Positions 36,846-49,584 of a stretch of DNA of 64,000 nucleotides are shown here, one piece after another. Source of the DNA: Anaerobacillus alkalilacustris (lineage in GTDB: Bacteria; Bacillota; Bacilli; Bacillales; Anaerobacillaceae); assembly GCF_001866005.1 (NCBI RefSeq), contig NZ_MLQR01000027.1, positions 124,001 through 188,000 on the forward strand, read 5' to 3'. Within the stretch, counting starts at the first letter, position 1, and each line of letters begins with the position of its first letter. The notes under the pieces are model-generated. The model was not told where the DNA came from, did not search any database, and worked only from the letters and a program-made list of their open reading frames with translations. Both the position numbers and the translations under genes were made by a program.

Positions 36846-38303
36846 TTACAATTGTGGTTTAGCCTTATGATGTTCAGTTGCTTGCTCGTAAGCGTGGGCA
36901 ACACGATACACTGTAGACTCATCAAAGTGTTTACCGATTATTTGTAGACCAACTGGTAAGCCATTTGATAAACCACAAGGAACAGAAATGGCTGGAACTC
37001 CTGCTAAATTGACAGGAATAGTTAATATATCATTTGCATACATCGTTAATGGATCATCAACTTGCTCACCAATTTTAAAAGCAGTTGTTGGTGCAGTTGG
37101 TCCAATAATAACATCAAACTTTTCTAATACATCATCAAAATCTTTTTTAATTAATGTACGAACTTGCTGTGCTTTTTTGTAATAAGCATCGTAGTAACCA
37201 GAGCTTAATGCAAACGTACCAAGCATGATTCTGCGTTTTACTTCGTCACCAAAACCTGCACTACGGCTTTCTTTATACATTTCAATTAAATTAGCTCCGT
37301 TATCTGAACGAACACCATAGCGAACACCATCAAAACGTGCTAAGTTTGCAGATGCTTCTGAGGAAGCAAGTAAATAATACGTAGCTACTGCGTATTTCGA
37401 ATGTGGTAAAGAAACTTCTTCCCACGTAGCTCCTAATCCTTCTAACACCTTTAATGCATCTAAAATTTTATTTTTAACATCTTCATTAACGCCTTCAGCT
37501 AAATATTCTTTTGGAACAGCAACTTTTAAGCCTTGAATGTCACCTGTTAAACTAGATAAATAATCTGGAACGTCAACATTTGCACTTGTTGAATCCATAT
37601 GATCATAACCTGAAATAACTTGTAATAAATACGCATTATCTTCAACAGATCTTGTAATTGGTCCAATTTGATCAAGAGACGATGCAAAAGCTACAAGTCC
37701 GAAACGAGATACGCGGCCATATGTAGGCTTAAGTCCAACGACACCACAGTAAGAAGCAGGTTGACGAATGGAACCACCTGTATCAGAACCTAGTGAAAAC
37801 AATACTTCTCCTGCAGCAACACTTGCTGCGGACCCACCACTTGACCCACCTGGAACATGATCAAGATTCCATGGATTTCTCGTACGGAAAAAGCTAGAGT
37901 TTTCTGTAGAAGACCCCATAGCAAACTCATCCATGTTTAATTTTCCGATCATAATTGCTTCAGAAGAACGAATTTTCCCCATAGCAGTTGCATCGTGTAC
38001 AGGTTCAAAATTCCCAAGAATTTTACTAGCACATGTTGTTCTTAAACCTTTTGTAATGATATTATCTTTAATTCCAATTGGTAAGCCGTAAAGCAGACCT
38101 TTTTCTACTCTTTCTGGTAATGCTTCATCTAACTGTTTAGCATAATTACGAGCAGTTTCTTCATCAAGAGTAAGAAATGCCTTTACTTTATCGTCTACTT
38201 CTGCGATACGTTTATATGATGCATCAACTAAATCAGATACGGTAATTTCTTTATCACGTAATTGTTTATGTAAAGATGAAACATTTTGTTCTAGTAATGA
38301 CAA
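36846..38303 (-). CDS. gatA: Asp-tRNA(Asn)/Glu-tRNA(Gln) amidotransferase subunit A
   Basis: 485-residue amidase-signature protein that releases ammonia from glutamine for transfer by GatB. The Ser-cisSer-Lys triad is visible: Lys in GIKDNI (about 79), the first Ser in [16 protein letters not shown] and the nucleophile Ser in [11 protein letters not shown]. Start [11 protein letters not shown] has a good AGGAGG site. Lies 14 bp after gatC. Confidence 0.97.
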   Translation of the reverse strand: MSLLEQNVSSLHKQLRDKEITVSDLVDASYKRIAEVDDKVKAFLTLDEETARNYAKQLDEALPERVEKGLLYGLPIGIKDNIITKGLRTTCASKILGNFEPVHDATAMGKIRSSEAIMIGKLNMDEFAMGSSTENSSFFRTRNPWNLDHVPGGSSGGSAASVAAGEVLFSLGSDTGGSIRQPASYCGVVGLKPTYGRVSRFGLVAFASSLDQIGPITRSVEDNAYLLQVISGYDHMDSTSANVDVPDYLSSLTGDIQGLKVAVPKEYLAEGVNEDVKNKILDALKVLEGLGATWEEVSLPHSKYAVATYYLLASSEASANLARFDGVRYGVRSDNGANLIEMYKESRSAGFGDEVKRRIMLGTFALSSGYYDAYYKKAQQVRTLIKKDFDDVLEKFDVIIGPTAPTTAFKIGEQVDDPLTMYANDILTIPVNLAGVPAISVPCGLSNGLPVGLQIIGKHFDESTVYRVAHAYEQATEHHKAKPQL

Positions 38304-38317
38304 CCTAAAAACCTCCT

Positions 38318-38608
38318 TTACTCCATAATTGATGGTACTTTTACTTGTCCATCTTGTTCATCTGGTGCATTCTTTAATACTTCTTCATTTTTTAAAGATT
38401 CTTTGACAACATCTTCACGTAAAACATTTTTAATGTCTAACACATGTGTTGTCGGTTCAATTCCTTCTGTATTTAATTCATTCAATTGTTCTGCGAAGCT
38501 AATTATCTTGTCAAGCTGCTCTGTAAATTGCTCTACTTCCTCTTCAGTAACTGAAAGACGAGCTAAGTGAGCCACGTGCTTTACTTGATCTTTTGTAATT
38601 CGAGCCAT
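38318..38608 (-). CDS. gatC: Asp-tRNA(Asn)/Glu-tRNA(Gln) amidotransferase subunit C
   Basis: 96 residues starting [18 protein letters not shown], the typical GatC opening, and ending with the TLR/PDE-like segment [19 protein letters not shown]. GatC wraps around GatA and stabilises the complex. ATG 38608 follows GGAGGTGG closely; the frame is open another 15 codons but that part contains the ribosome site. First gene of the operon. Confidence 0.95.
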   Translation of the reverse strand: MARITKDQVKHVAHLARLSVTEEEVEQFTEQLDKIISFAEQLNELNTEGIEPTTHVLDIKNVLREDVVKESLKNEEVLKNAPDEQDGQVKVPSIME

Positions 38609-38819
38609 CATTCCACCTCCACAATTTATCCAATTAAAGTAATCCATTATCACAATATATAGATAATACCAAACAACCCCTCTTTATTCAATAAAGCCTA
38701 GATGTTTCGAGTAATTAAACGTTTAATTTTTAAATATAATAAAGCTTCCTTAATTGGAATCTAATCAACTGGGCAGAACTATTCCATTTAACCGAAAACT
38801 ATCTCAAATATACAAAGTA

Positions 38820-38848
38820 GAAAAACCAGCAATTTCTGCTGGCTTTCT
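38820..38848 (-). terminator. terminator of the floT operon
   Basis: On the minus strand GCCAGCAG-AAAT-TGCTGGTTTTTC, beginning a few bases after the floT stop at 38854. Confidence 0.75.
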
Positions 38849-38853
38849 ACTAA

Positions 38854-40386
38854 TTATTTTTCTTTTTTATTTTCTCTTATAGTATTTTTTGCTAGATCTG
38901 TTGATAACTGATCAATGCTTGCCTTAACATTCCCTTTTCCAGAGAAATTTTCAATTAATTCTTTTACGTCTATACCCGAAGAGGCTTTAAGTGATTCTTG
39001 CAATGTAGACATTAGATTTGTTGCATAGCCAGTAACTTTATTTGCTCCTCCATTTTCGCCACCTGAACCTGTATCAACAACTGTAATTTTATCGATATTT
39101 GATAATGGACTCGCAACTTCCTTCGCATAAGACGGAAGCATTTTTAGAATCATATCTAACGTTGCAGCTTGGCCGTACTTCTCAAATGCTTCAGCGATCT
39201 TTTCTTTCGCTTCTGCTTCAGCAAGACCTTTTAAGCGAATAACTTCTGCTTCTGATTCACCTTTTGCTCTTTGGGCTTCTGCTAAGGCAAGACCGTCAAT
39301 ACGTACTTTTTCAGCTTCTGCTTTTGCCATTGCTTCAATACTATATTTCTTAGCATCTGCTTCAGCAAGCTTTCTTCTTTTTTCAGCTTCCGCGGATTGT
39401 TCGACCGCATAACGATCAGCATCTGCTTTTTTCTTAACTTCAGAGTCGTACTGTTTCTCACGACGGGCAATCTCTTTTTCTTCTAATTCAATTTGCTTTT
39501 GACGCTCAATAATTTGAATTTGCATTTGTTGTTCCATAACTTCTTGTTTCGAACGCGCTTCTTCTAAGTGATACGCTTGGTCGGCTCTCGCCTTCATTAC
39601 ATCTTGCTCTCTACGAAACTCGGCAACTTTTAATTTATTAACCTTTTCTGCTTCTGCAATCTCTGTTGCTCTTTCTAATTCTGCACGTTTTGCTTCTTTA
39701 TCAGCTTCTGCTCTTCTAATTCTTGTTTCTTTATCTGCTTCTGCTGTCGCAATATCAGCATCACGCTTCACTTGAGCAATTCGCGGTTTCCCTAACGATT
39801 CTAAGTAACCATTTTTATCACGTACGTCTTTAATCGTAAATGAAACGATGACCAAACCCATTTTTGCTAAGTCTTGAGAGGCTACTCGTTGTACTTCTTG
39901 AGAGAATTTTTCACGATTTTTATAAATTTCCTCTACTGTTAAAGAACCTAAAATAGAACGTAAATGACCTTCTAATACTTCTTTCGCTTCGTTTTCACGA
40001 TCTGCTTTTGTTTTCCCTAAAAATTGTTCTGCAGCCGTGGCAATCTCACCGATCGAACCACCAATTTTTATAATAGCAGTTCCATCTGCCATTACAGGTA
40101 CGCCTTGCTCGGTATACACTTCAGGAGTAGATACATCAATTTTACTAGATAATAGACTTAAAGATTCTGCCTGTTGGAATACCGGTAATACAAATGTACC
40201 GCCACCACGAACGATTTTTATTCGGTTCCCCGCTTCATCAATGTTTACATTTTTGCCACCTAAATAACTTCCTGTGACGATCAAGGCTTCATCAGGGCCT
40301 GCAGTTCGATACTTCGAAACAAAAACACCAATAAGCGCAAGAGTTAAAACAGCTACAATACCTAAAACAATCCAAATAAGTTCCAT
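38854..40386 (-). CDS. floT: flotillin-like SPFH protein
   Basis: About 510 residues. A membrane helix at the extreme N-terminus (LIWIVLGIVAVLTLALIGVF) is followed by an SPFH/band 7 domain (about 30-190). A long Ala/Glu/Lys-rich coiled coil with repeated AEA units (about 190-400) leads to a C-terminal oligomerisation region. This is the architecture of B. subtilis FloT (YuaG), a scaffold for membrane microdomains that affects fluidity, signalling and cell-wall synthesis. ATG 40386 is preceded by GGAGG; a TTG 12 bases earlier overlaps it. The gene follows an NfeD protein, its usual partner. Confidence 0.95.
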   Translation of the reverse strand: MELIWIVLGIVAVLTLALIGVFVSKYRTAGPDEALIVTGSYLGGKNVNIDEAGNRIKIVRGGGTFVLPVFQQAESLSLLSSKIDVSTPEVYTEQGVPVMADGTAIIKIGGSIGEIATAAEQFLGKTKADRENEAKEVLEGHLRSILGSLTVEEIYKNREKFSQEVQRVASQDLAKMGLVIVSFTIKDVRDKNGYLESLGKPRIAQVKRDADIATAEADKETRIRRAEADKEAKRAELERATEIAEAEKVNKLKVAEFRREQDVMKARADQAYHLEEARSKQEVMEQQMQIQIIERQKQIELEEKEIARREKQYDSEVKKKADADRYAVEQSAEAEKRRKLAEADAKKYSIEAMAKAEAEKVRIDGLALAEAQRAKGESEAEVIRLKGLAEAEAKEKIAEAFEKYGQAATLDMILKMLPSYAKEVASPLSNIDKITVVDTGSGGENGGANKVTGYATNLMSTLQESLKASSGIDVKELIENFSGKGNVKASIDQLSTDLAKNTIRENKKEK

Positions 40387-40399
40387 AAAAACCTCCAAA

Positions 40400-40933
40400 T
40401 TAATCTAATTTCTCATGTGGGAGTACATGTAATACCCCATTTTTCACTTCAATTACCAATACATCCTCATCATACTGGATCGCTTTTTTCTCAAAGCTAA
40501 CCGCAGACTTCGAAATATTTCCACCCTTACCTTGAATAAGAACTTCTCCGAATCCATCCTCTGGGATTGAGATAATTACCTTTCCAACTCTTCCCCGCAA
40601 ATCTTCATCAGAGTAAGCTAGTGTCGCCTCCGCTTGTGATAATGGAATGAGAACAAACACATTTAATAATGTGACTAAAATAAGTGCCGTCACAAGTGAG
40701 ACAATAAATATAATAAGGCTATGAACGGTTGTAAACTTCTCCATTAAATAAGCCATCGAACTAAAAATAGTAATAAAAGATAAAATAAGTGTCGGGTTTA
40801 TAGGACCTTCTGAAAAGCTTTCGAAGATCCCTTCTACTAAATCACCAAATAAAATATAGAGTAAGGTTAAACTTCCACCAATAATAAACCCGAACAAATA
40901 AACCGTTTCTAAAGAATACCCGAAAAGCTCCAT
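40400..40933 (-). CDS. NfeD-family membrane protein (YuaF-like)
   Basis: 177 residues: about three to four membrane helices (10-110), then a soluble OB-fold domain (LRGRVGKVIISIPEDGFGEV onward) exposed on one face. It corresponds to B. subtilis YuaF, encoded upstream of floT and linked to FloT foci and membrane ordering. It lacks the N-terminal ClpP-like protease domain of long NfeD proteins. It lies 13 bp before floT and 9 bp after pspA, in one operon. Confidence 0.88.
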   Translation of the reverse strand: MELFGYSLETVYLFGFIIGGSLTLLYILFGDLVEGIFESFSEGPINPTLILSFITIFSSMAYLMEKFTTVHSLIIFIVSLVTALILVTLLNVFVLIPLSQAEATLAYSDEDLRGRVGKVIISIPEDGFGEVLIQGKGGNISKSAVSFEKKAIQYDEDVLVIEVKNGVLHVLPHEKLD

Positions 40934-40942
40934 CAGTTACCC

Positions 40943-41614
40943 TCATTCATCTTTTAATTTTTCTTTTAAACGTGCCAACTCTTTATCTATACTATTCTCT
41001 TGGTCGAGTGACTCAAGCTCTTGATCTAAGCTTTGGTTAGAGAGTCTCAAATCCTCACTAGCCTCAGCCTCTGCTTCTAATTGCATCACCTTTTTTTCCA
41101 TTCGTTCAAAACCTTGCTTGGAACCTTCGTTATTCATCGATGATAGTGATCGGTTCATTTGCCCTTTTGCCTTTGCTGCTCCAGCTTTACTTTTCAACGT
41201 ATCTCGCTTTAATTCCATTTCTCTAAATTCCGATTTCATTTGCTTCAATTTTTCTTTTAACTCTTCTGCCTGAAGCACAACATCTCGATGTAATGCTTCT
41301 AATTGTAAAAACTCTTTTGCTACTCTATTTTTATCCTCTAAGGCTCGTTTCGCTAAGTCTTCATTACCTGCCTTAAGTGCTTTTAACGCTTGTTGCTCAC
41401 GTTTCTCAACCTTCTCTTTAGCATCTTGGACTTTCTTACTAAATAATTTTTCTTCAGCAATCATTTTTGCCGTAGCCGCTTCTACCTCCTTAATTTCACT
41501 AGCCATTTCTCTTACATACTGATCTAACATCTTTTCTGGATCTTCTGCTTTTTCTAGCATGTTATAAAGCTCAGAGCTTACCACTGTTTTTACGCGCCTG
41601 AAAAATTCAAACAA
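40943..41614 (-). CDS. pspA: PspA/IM30 family membrane-stress protein
   Basis: 223 residues, almost wholly coiled coil, with the family start MFEFFRRVKTVVSSELYNML, an amphipathic helix that binds stressed membranes. PspA assembles into ESCRT-III-like scaffolds that seal or support the lipid bilayer. Here it leads a pspA-nfeD-floT operon. In B. subtilis pspA and yuaF-floT are separate transcription units, both under sigma-W. A sigma-W-like promoter lies upstream of this gene. Confidence 0.92.
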   Translation of the reverse strand: MFEFFRRVKTVVSSELYNMLEKAEDPEKMLDQYVREMASEIKEVEAATAKMIAEEKLFSKKVQDAKEKVEKREQQALKALKAGNEDLAKRALEDKNRVAKEFLQLEALHRDVVLQAEELKEKLKQMKSEFREMELKRDTLKSKAGAAKAKGQMNRSLSSMNNEGSKQGFERMEKKVMQLEAEAEASEDLRLSNQSLDQELESLDQENSIDKELARLKEKLKDE

Positions 41615-41687
41615 ATTTATCCCCCCTAAAATAGATGATATTAAAAAAATAGAAAAATAATGATTTTTTTCCTTATTCAGTAATTAT

Positions 41688-41715
41688 TTACGTGTTTTCT
41701 TTTTATTAAGTTTCA
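41688..41715 (-). promoter_or_regulatory. sigma-W-like ECF promoter of pspA-nfeD-floT
   Basis: On the minus strand TGAAAC (41710-41715), 17 bases, then CGTAA (41688-41692). The sigma-W consensus is TGAAAC-N16-CGTA, so the spacer is one base longer than ideal. It leaves a leader of about 70 nt. Known regulation of both pspA and floT orthologues by sigma-W makes the match credible. Confidence 0.6.
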
Positions 41716-41822
41716 CTGTTATTGTATTTTTTTAAAAATTTTCTACCAAAGATCTAAACGCATGTAATTGAATGTTAGACAGCTTACTACCTTCCAAAAA
41801 TTTCATATATGGTAACATAGTA

Positions 41823-41857
41823 AAAAAAATCAGTAGCTCATAGGCCACTGATTTTTT
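41823..41857. terminator. terminator downstream of the symporter gene
   Basis: AAAAAATCAGT pairs with ACTGATTTTTT around a loop that itself has a GC/GC pairing (AGC...GGC). T-runs on both strands. Confidence 0.75.
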
Positions 41858-41863
41858 CCTTAC

Positions 41864-43345
41864 TTAGATCTTACTTGTTTTTACACTATCAAACTCTTCT
41901 TGAATTTCTTTTGATGGCTCTTTATCGATGAAGCTCACTACCATAATCGCAATCCAACCGAAGAGGAAACCTGGGACGATTTCATAAACGTCAAATAAAC
42001 CACCTGAAAGTTCACTCCAAATAAAGACTGTCACCGCCCCCACAATCATACCAGAAAGGGCACCGTTACGAGTCATTCGCTTCCAGAATAGAGAAAGTAT
42101 AATAACTGGTCCAAAAGCTGCTCCAAAACCGGCCCAAGCGTAAGAAACTAGATCTAATACAGTACTTTCTGGATTATATGCTAATATAATCGCGATAACT
42201 GCAATAACAATAACACCAAGTCTACCTACCCAAACAAGCTCCGTTTGGCTTGCATTTTTTCTGAAAATTGATTTATAAAAATCTTCTGTAATCGCACTTG
42301 ATGATACGAGTAGTTGCGAATCAATGGTACTCATAATAGCCGCTAAAATCGCTGCTAGTAAAAATCCTGATACCCAAGGATTAAATAAAATTTGAGTAAA
42401 TAAAATAAAGACAGTTTCATGAGCCCCATCGGCTAACGGATCAACACCAGGACCAAACTCTGAGAAGTAGGCAATTCCTACAAATCCTGTGAAAATAGCG
42501 CCCATTAAAGCAAGTACCATCCAGGACATTCCGATTAATCTCGCTTTCGGAATTTCTTTTGAAGATTTAACTGCCATAAAGCGAGTAATAATATGAGGCT
42601 GACCAAAATAACCTAGCCCCCATGCCGCAAGCGAAATAATCCCAATTCCTGTCATTCCAGCAAAGACATCTAATTGTGAAGAATCAATATTTCCAACTGC
42701 ATTAACAGTTTTACTCCAGCCACCCATCTCAGAAATAGCTACAATTGGAACGATAATTAGAGCTAAAAACATTAAGATCCCTTGAAAGAAATCAGTCCAA
42801 CTTACTGCTAAAAATCCACCTAAAAACGTATATGAAATAATAACAATGGCGCCAATCCATAAAGCTTGTGTATACGATAATCCAAACGATGCTTCAAATA
42901 ATAGTGCACCACCAACAAGTCCTGATGAAGTATAAAAAGCAAAGAAAATTAAAATAACAAAAGCAGATATAACTCTTAATACCTTTGATTTATCGTGGAA
43001 ACGATTTTCTAAAAAGTCAGGGACCGTTATAGAATCACCAGCAATCTCGGTATATTTACGTAAACGCGTTGCTACGAACTGCCAGTTTAAATAGGCACCT
43101 ACAGCTAAACCAACAGAAATCCAGATAGCTTCCATACCAGCGACATACGCATATCCTGGTAAACCTAATAGTAACCAACTACTCATATCCGAAGCTCCAG
43201 CACTTAATGCAGCTACTCCTCCCCCTAATCTTCTTCCACCTAAAACATAATCTGATAAATTACTAGTAAGTCGGTAGGCTACTAAGCCGACCGCTAACAT
43301 CCCTATTAAATATACAATAAATGTAACTAACGTTGCAGGTTGCAA
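41864..43345 (-). CDS. sodium/proline symporter (PutP/OpuE family)
   Basis: 493 residues with about 13 membrane helices of the sodium:solute symporter family. SGASDMSSWLLLGLPGYAY near residue 50 is the conserved Na+/proline-binding stretch of PutP and OpuE. The start is TTG at 43345, two bases after the stop of the small upstream gene, whose end carries the ribosome site GAGGAGAG; translation is therefore coupled. In B. subtilis opuE, for osmoprotective proline uptake, occupies this position near gatCAB, so OpuE is slightly more likely than PutP. The two cannot be separated by sequence alone. Confidence 0.92.
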   Translation of the reverse strand: MQPATLVTFIVYLIGMLAVGLVAYRLTSNLSDYVLGGRRLGGGVAALSAGASDMSSWLLLGLPGYAYVAGMEAIWISVGLAVGAYLNWQFVATRLRKYTEIAGDSITVPDFLENRFHDKSKVLRVISAFVILIFFAFYTSSGLVGGALLFEASFGLSYTQALWIGAIVIISYTFLGGFLAVSWTDFFQGILMFLALIIVPIVAISEMGGWSKTVNAVGNIDSSQLDVFAGMTGIGIISLAAWGLGYFGQPHIITRFMAVKSSKEIPKARLIGMSWMVLALMGAIFTGFVGIAYFSEFGPGVDPLADGAHETVFILFTQILFNPWVSGFLLAAILAAIMSTIDSQLLVSSSAITEDFYKSIFRKNASQTELVWVGRLGVIVIAVIAIILAYNPESTVLDLVSYAWAGFGAAFGPVIILSLFWKRMTRNGALSGMIVGAVTVFIWSELSGGLFDVYEIVPGFLFGWIAIMVVSFIDKEPSKEIQEEFDSVKTSKI

Positions 43346-43347
43346 AT

Positions 43348-43452
43348 TTATTCTCTCCTCTCAGTAAAGTAAGTAATAACAGATAAAACAATCAATAGTG
43401 GCATCGGTACAAACAACCAAAACCAAGTAGCTGCTGTTAGTGTGTGTTCCAT
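43348..43452 (-). CDS. symporter small accessory membrane protein (34 residues)
   Basis: MEHTLTAATWFWLFVPMPLL, then a hydrophobic continuation and the tail YFTERRE: a single membrane-spanning segment with a charged cytoplasmic end. The ribosome site AAGGAAGGTGG stands in front of its ATG. The stop lies two bases before the symporter's TTG, the layout of small subunits that accompany sodium:solute symporters. It was too short for an ordinary gene call. Likely role: folding, stability or gating of the adjacent transporter. Confidence 0.7.
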   Translation of the reverse strand: MEHTLTAATWFWLFVPMPLLIVLSVITYFTERRE

Positions 43453-43845
43453 TTTCTTTACACCACCTTCCTTACATTTTCTCTAAGCTATTCGATCTTT
43501 CTAATATTCAACTTTATTCATTAGATTGAAAATTCAATCTACACTAAAAAATCCCTAAAACGAGCTAACACTTGATACTATAACACAAAATAATAAACCG
43601 AACATTCTAATTATTATTTAAATGAAGTTTACTTGAATTTTTATTCAACATCCCCGTATAATAAAGCGCTTTCTCTTATATATAGGAATATATATTCATG
43701 AAATATTATTTAAATTAATTTGAGCTTTTTTGAATTTTGTTATTTTCTTAGTAAATTCCTTAATAAAAACACATTAAATTTTAATTTTTTATATATATTC
43801 TTTAACGAAAAAGTTAGAAGTGCTAAACAATAATAATAGGTGCAA
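43453..43845. other. AT-rich intergenic region, 393 bp
   Basis: Upstream of the small protein-symporter pair, so it should contain their promoter. It has an ATATATAGGAATATATATTC palindrome-like stretch around 43677-43697. No coding content seen. Confidence 0.4.
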
Positions 43846-43871
43846 AAAGAACCCTTCAAAAAGGGTTCTTA
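43846..43871 (-). terminator. camS terminator overlapping its stop codon
   Basis: AAGAACCCTT pairs with AAGGGTTCTT over a 4-nt loop, followed on the minus strand by TTTTTG. The stem starts with the last bases of the camS TAA. Confidence 0.8.
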
Positions 43872-45062
43872 ACGATAAATATGAACAAATGGCTGTTCGT
43901 TAGGATGACTGACAATGATACTCTCGGCACCTTCCAATGAGGAAATATACGCTTGAACTGTTAAATCAGGTGGAAAATACTTATTCATTCGATCAGTTAC
44001 ATATTGTGTCATCGCAATTATTTCAGCTTTCCCATTTGTTTGTAAATTAATTTCTATTGTAAGTTCTTGAATTTGATCATTTTTGTACCTTGCTTTTCCA
44101 ACAACTCCAATATAATTATCAAAAAAACCATCTATATCTTGTTTAAAATTATCAAAACGGTTGGCGTCTTCGCGGTGCATAGAAGTTGCTCTACTAGAAG
44201 GGAAGAAAAAGTGAGCATCACTGATTTTTTCCCATTTATCAATTCTTTTGCCTGGCTCTACCACTGTCAAAGCGATAAAAGTTCCAGGTACGATAGATTG
44301 GCGTCGTTCTTCTTGATATAAAGCAATGATAATTGGTACATTGGCAAGATTATCTTGTTTTCTAACACGTTCAAGAACCTCTCCTGCTATTCTTTTACCC
44401 TCTTCAAAAACCTCATCATCATCAAGAGCCAAATCAAATACAGCCCCGTAGTCTTCAGTTCTATAATAGTATACCGAACTTAATGAAATACCTAACACTA
44501 ATCCCCCTAGTTCAATAGTGCCGTTATCCGCTTCTCGTAAATAATTATGTTCCATTATATGAGATAAATATGATGGCTGACTTTCATGACGGTTTCGTTC
44601 ATAACGTACTCGTTCCCAGTTTTCCATTTTATCTAAATCTTTTGTAATTTCTGGTAAAGGTGGGTTTAGCCCTTCCATATGATCTTTTCGATCTTCATCA
44701 TACCTTCGTAACCAGCCATTAATTACTGAGCTTTTTAAATACTGTCCTTCTTGAAAGAAGTATCCGTCTTGAGGAAATCTTGTGGATGCTAATTCCATTA
44801 AACCAATTTCTAATTGATTAATATCAATCCGATTATTAATTGCATGCGGTACTAAACCTCTAGCCTCACTATATCGATACCTACCATCAAGCAATACCGT
44901 TTGGTAATAGTTTTCAGGGGTGTTTAAGTTAGGACTAATAATTACGTGCTCATTTTCTTCCGGATCTTCAAAAACCATTACTTCTTCTTCTTTAACCAAG
45001 ACATTTAAACAGCCAGATAAAATAAAAATAAAGACCAGTAATAAACCGAATAATTTTTTCAT
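43869..45062 (-). CDS. camS: CamS family sex-pheromone lipoprotein (YerH-like)
   Basis: About 397 residues. Signal peptide MKKLFGLLLVFIFILSGC places the lipobox Cys at 18, so the mature protein is a membrane-anchored lipoprotein. The remainder matches the CamS family, whose signal peptide in staphylococci is the source of the enterococcal plasmid pheromone cAM373. The cellular role of the mature protein is not established. ATG 45062 has GAGGAGGG in front; the frame is open 22 codons further without support. Position after ligA is conserved in Bacillus. Confidence 0.93.
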   Translation of the reverse strand: MKKLFGLLLVFIFILSGCLNVLVKEEEVMVFEDPEENEHVIISPNLNTPENYYQTVLLDGRYRYSEARGLVPHAINNRIDINQLEIGLMELASTRFPQDGYFFQEGQYLKSSVINGWLRRYDEDRKDHMEGLNPPLPEITKDLDKMENWERVRYERNRHESQPSYLSHIMEHNYLREADNGTIELGGLVLGISLSSVYYYRTEDYGAVFDLALDDDEVFEEGKRIAGEVLERVRKQDNLANVPIIIALYQEERRQSIVPGTFIALTVVEPGKRIDKWEKISDAHFFFPSSRATSMHREDANRFDNFKQDIDGFFDNYIGVVGKARYKNDQIQELTIEINLQTNGKAEIIAMTQYVTDRMNKYFPPDLTVQAYISSLEGAESIIVSHPNEQPFVHIYR

Positions 45063-45189
45063 AAAAAACAACCCTCCTCTTGTAGAAAAGCATAGAAACT
45101 GCAGAGCTAAGCTAAAAAAGCGTACCATGCAAATTAAGATAGAAGAGTTACAAAAGGAGGCCCAATTACATGGACCGACACCCGTTTCG

Positions 45190-47205
<2,016 letters not shown>

Positions 47206-47250
47206 TTATCGAATGTAGATTGTTTTTTAACACCATTCTACATTTTTCAT

Positions 47251-49491
47251 TTATACTTTATTAATTGGGGCAAATTTGGCTACTAAGCGTTTAATTCCAA
47301 TCGGTTGTGGGAAGGCAATATCTAGCTCAACATTTTCCCCTGATCCTTTCATACTGACAACCGTTCCAATTCCCCATTTTTTATGTTCAGCTTTATCTCC
47401 GACTGACCAAGTAAATTGATCTCCACCTGTTGTTGTCATCTGCGGTTTTGAAACAGTAGACATCCTCTGCCTTTGCGGTGCTGTAAAACTACCGCCAATA
47501 GCAGAGCGAGAAGTGTTCATCCTCGTTGGCTCTTCTTTTTTCTCGTTTAGAGATTCTAATACTTCACTAGGAATCTCAGTAATAAATCGAGATTGTGGAT
47601 TGGTATTTGTACGGCCAAATAAAGTTCGCATTTTTGCACAAGAAAGATATAAACGCTGTTCAGCACGGGTAATTCCAACATATGCAAGTCTTCGTTCCTC
47701 TTCCATTTCTTCTTCTTCAAACAAGGAACGACTATGTGGGAAGACTCCTTCTTCCATACCAATTAAAAATACGACAGGAAACTCTAATCCTTTTGCCGAA
47801 TGAAGTGTCATTAGTAATACTCGATCTGAATCTTTTTGATCTTCCTCCTCTTCATCTACCTTATCGATATCAGCAATAAGAGCTAAATCTGTCAAAAAGG
47901 CTACTAACGACTTATCATCATTTCTTTTTTCAAATTCTGTTGTAACAGATAGAAATTCATCGATATTCTCGAGTCTGCTTTGGGCTTCAATTGTTTTTTC
48001 ATTTTTGAGCATTTCACGATAGCCTGTTTTTTCTAACAATTCTTCTACAAGTTCAGTAACAGATAAATATTCTTCTAATTCAACCCATCCTCGCATTTGG
48101 TCGATAAACAACGCGAGTTTATTTGTAGCGCCTTTGCTTAATCCTAGTTGTTCAACTTCATGTAACGCTTGAAAAATAGAGATTCCTTGAGAAGCTGCAA
48201 AATCAGCAATTTTATCAATTGTAGCAGCACCAATTCCTCGTTTTGGTACATTAATGATTCTTCGTAACGAAATATCGTCATCAGGATTTGCTACTACGCG
48301 TAAATACGCTAAAACATCTTTGATTTCTTTACGGTCATAGAACTTTGTCCCACCAACAATGTTATAGTTAATATTTGATTTTACTAAGAGTTCCTCAATG
48401 ACACGAGATTGGGCATTTGTACGATATAAAATAGCCATATCTGAAAGTTTATAACCGTGTTCGTTCATTAACTCTCTAATTTTCCCTACAATGAAATATG
48501 CTTCATCATGTTCAGTATTGCCAACAAAACAAGCGATATTTTCGCCTTGTTGATTCTCTGTCCATAACTTTTTCGGTTTGCGACTAGAGTTGTTGTTTAT
48601 CACTTCGTTAGCTGCTCTAAGAATCGTTTTCGAGGAGCGATAATTTTGCTCAAGCATAATTGTTGTCGAGTTAGGATAGTCATTTTCAAATGATAAAATG
48701 TTGGTAATATCAGCACCACGCCAACGGTAAATGGATTGGTCAGAATCCCCTACAACACAAATATTTTTAAAACGTTCAGCAATCATTCTCACTAACATAT
48801 ACTGAGCCCTGTTAGTGTCCTGGTACTCATCAACGTGAATGTATTGAAACTTTCTTTGGTAAAACTCTAATACTTCAGGAACCTGTTTAAATAACTGAAT
48901 GGTTGACATGATTAAGTCATCAAAGTCTAACGCATGGTTTTTACGTAATTCTTTTTGATATTCTTCGTATACATCTGCCACCGTTGATTCGTAGGGTCCA
49001 TTGGCAACCTTGACATAGTCTTTCACTGTTTTCAATTCGTTCTTTGCACTACTGATACTACCTAATAAACTTTTTGGCTCAAATTTCTTTGGATCAATAT
49101 TTTTTTTCTTTAATATTTGTTTAATAACTGATAACTGATCACCTGGATCTAAAATAGTAAAATTTCGTTTTATCCCGATGCGATCTATATCCCTTCTTAA
49201 AATACGGACACACATCGAGTGAAACGTCGATATCCAGATATCTTCCGCCATTGGTCCAATGATTTTTTTTACACGTTCTTTCATTTCTTTTGCGGCTTTG
49301 TTTGTAAATGTAATTGCTAATATTGACCAGGGCGCCACTTCCTTTTCGCCAATTAAATATGCAATTCGATTTGTTAATACTCTCGTTTTTCCTGATCCGG
49401 CACCTGCCATAATCAACAAAGCACCATCCGTATGCTTCACTGCTTGTCTTTGTTCATTATTCAATCCATCTAACATTGATTGTGCATTCAT
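47251..49491 (-). CDS. pcrA: ATP-dependent DNA helicase PcrA
   Basis: UvrD/Rep superfamily 1 helicase of about 746 residues. Walker A is [12 protein letters not shown], motif II is HVDEYQDTN, and [24 protein letters not shown] and [12 protein letters not shown]-type (here [16 protein letters not shown]) motifs follow. The C-terminal Tudor-like domain ([12 protein letters not shown]) contacts RNA polymerase. PcrA acts in replication of rolling-circle plasmids, repair and conflict removal. ATG 49491 follows GGTGGGTG; the six codons before it contain that site. Confidence 0.97.
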   Translation of the reverse strand: MNAQSMLDGLNNEQRQAVKHTDGALLIMAGAGSGKTRVLTNRIAYLIGEKEVAPWSILAITFTNKAAKEMKERVKKIIGPMAEDIWISTFHSMCVRILRRDIDRIGIKRNFTILDPGDQLSVIKQILKKKNIDPKKFEPKSLLGSISSAKNELKTVKDYVKVANGPYESTVADVYEEYQKELRKNHALDFDDLIMSTIQLFKQVPEVLEFYQRKFQYIHVDEYQDTNRAQYMLVRMIAERFKNICVVGDSDQSIYRWRGADITNILSFENDYPNSTTIMLEQNYRSSKTILRAANEVINNNSSRKPKKLWTENQQGENIACFVGNTEHDEAYFIVGKIRELMNEHGYKLSDMAILYRTNAQSRVIEELLVKSNINYNIVGGTKFYDRKEIKDVLAYLRVVANPDDDISLRRIINVPKRGIGAATIDKIADFAASQGISIFQALHEVEQLGLSKGATNKLALFIDQMRGWVELEEYLSVTELVEELLEKTGYREMLKNEKTIEAQSRLENIDEFLSVTTEFEKRNDDKSLVAFLTDLALIADIDKVDEEEEDQKDSDRVLLMTLHSAKGLEFPVVFLIGMEEGVFPHSRSLFEEEEMEEERRLAYVGITRAEQRLYLSCAKMRTLFGRTNTNPQSRFITEIPSEVLESLNEKKEEPTRMNTSRSAIGGSFTAPQRQRMSTVSKPQMTTTGGDQFTWSVGDKAEHKKWGIGTVVSMKGSGENVELDIAFPQPIGIKRLVAKFAPINKV

Positions 49492-49584
49492 CTTTTCACC
49501 CACCACCAAAACGTATGTTCTCTTTTATTTTAATGCAATTTATAAGTAAGAGCAAACTCAATTCTAAATTAATTCGATAAACAA

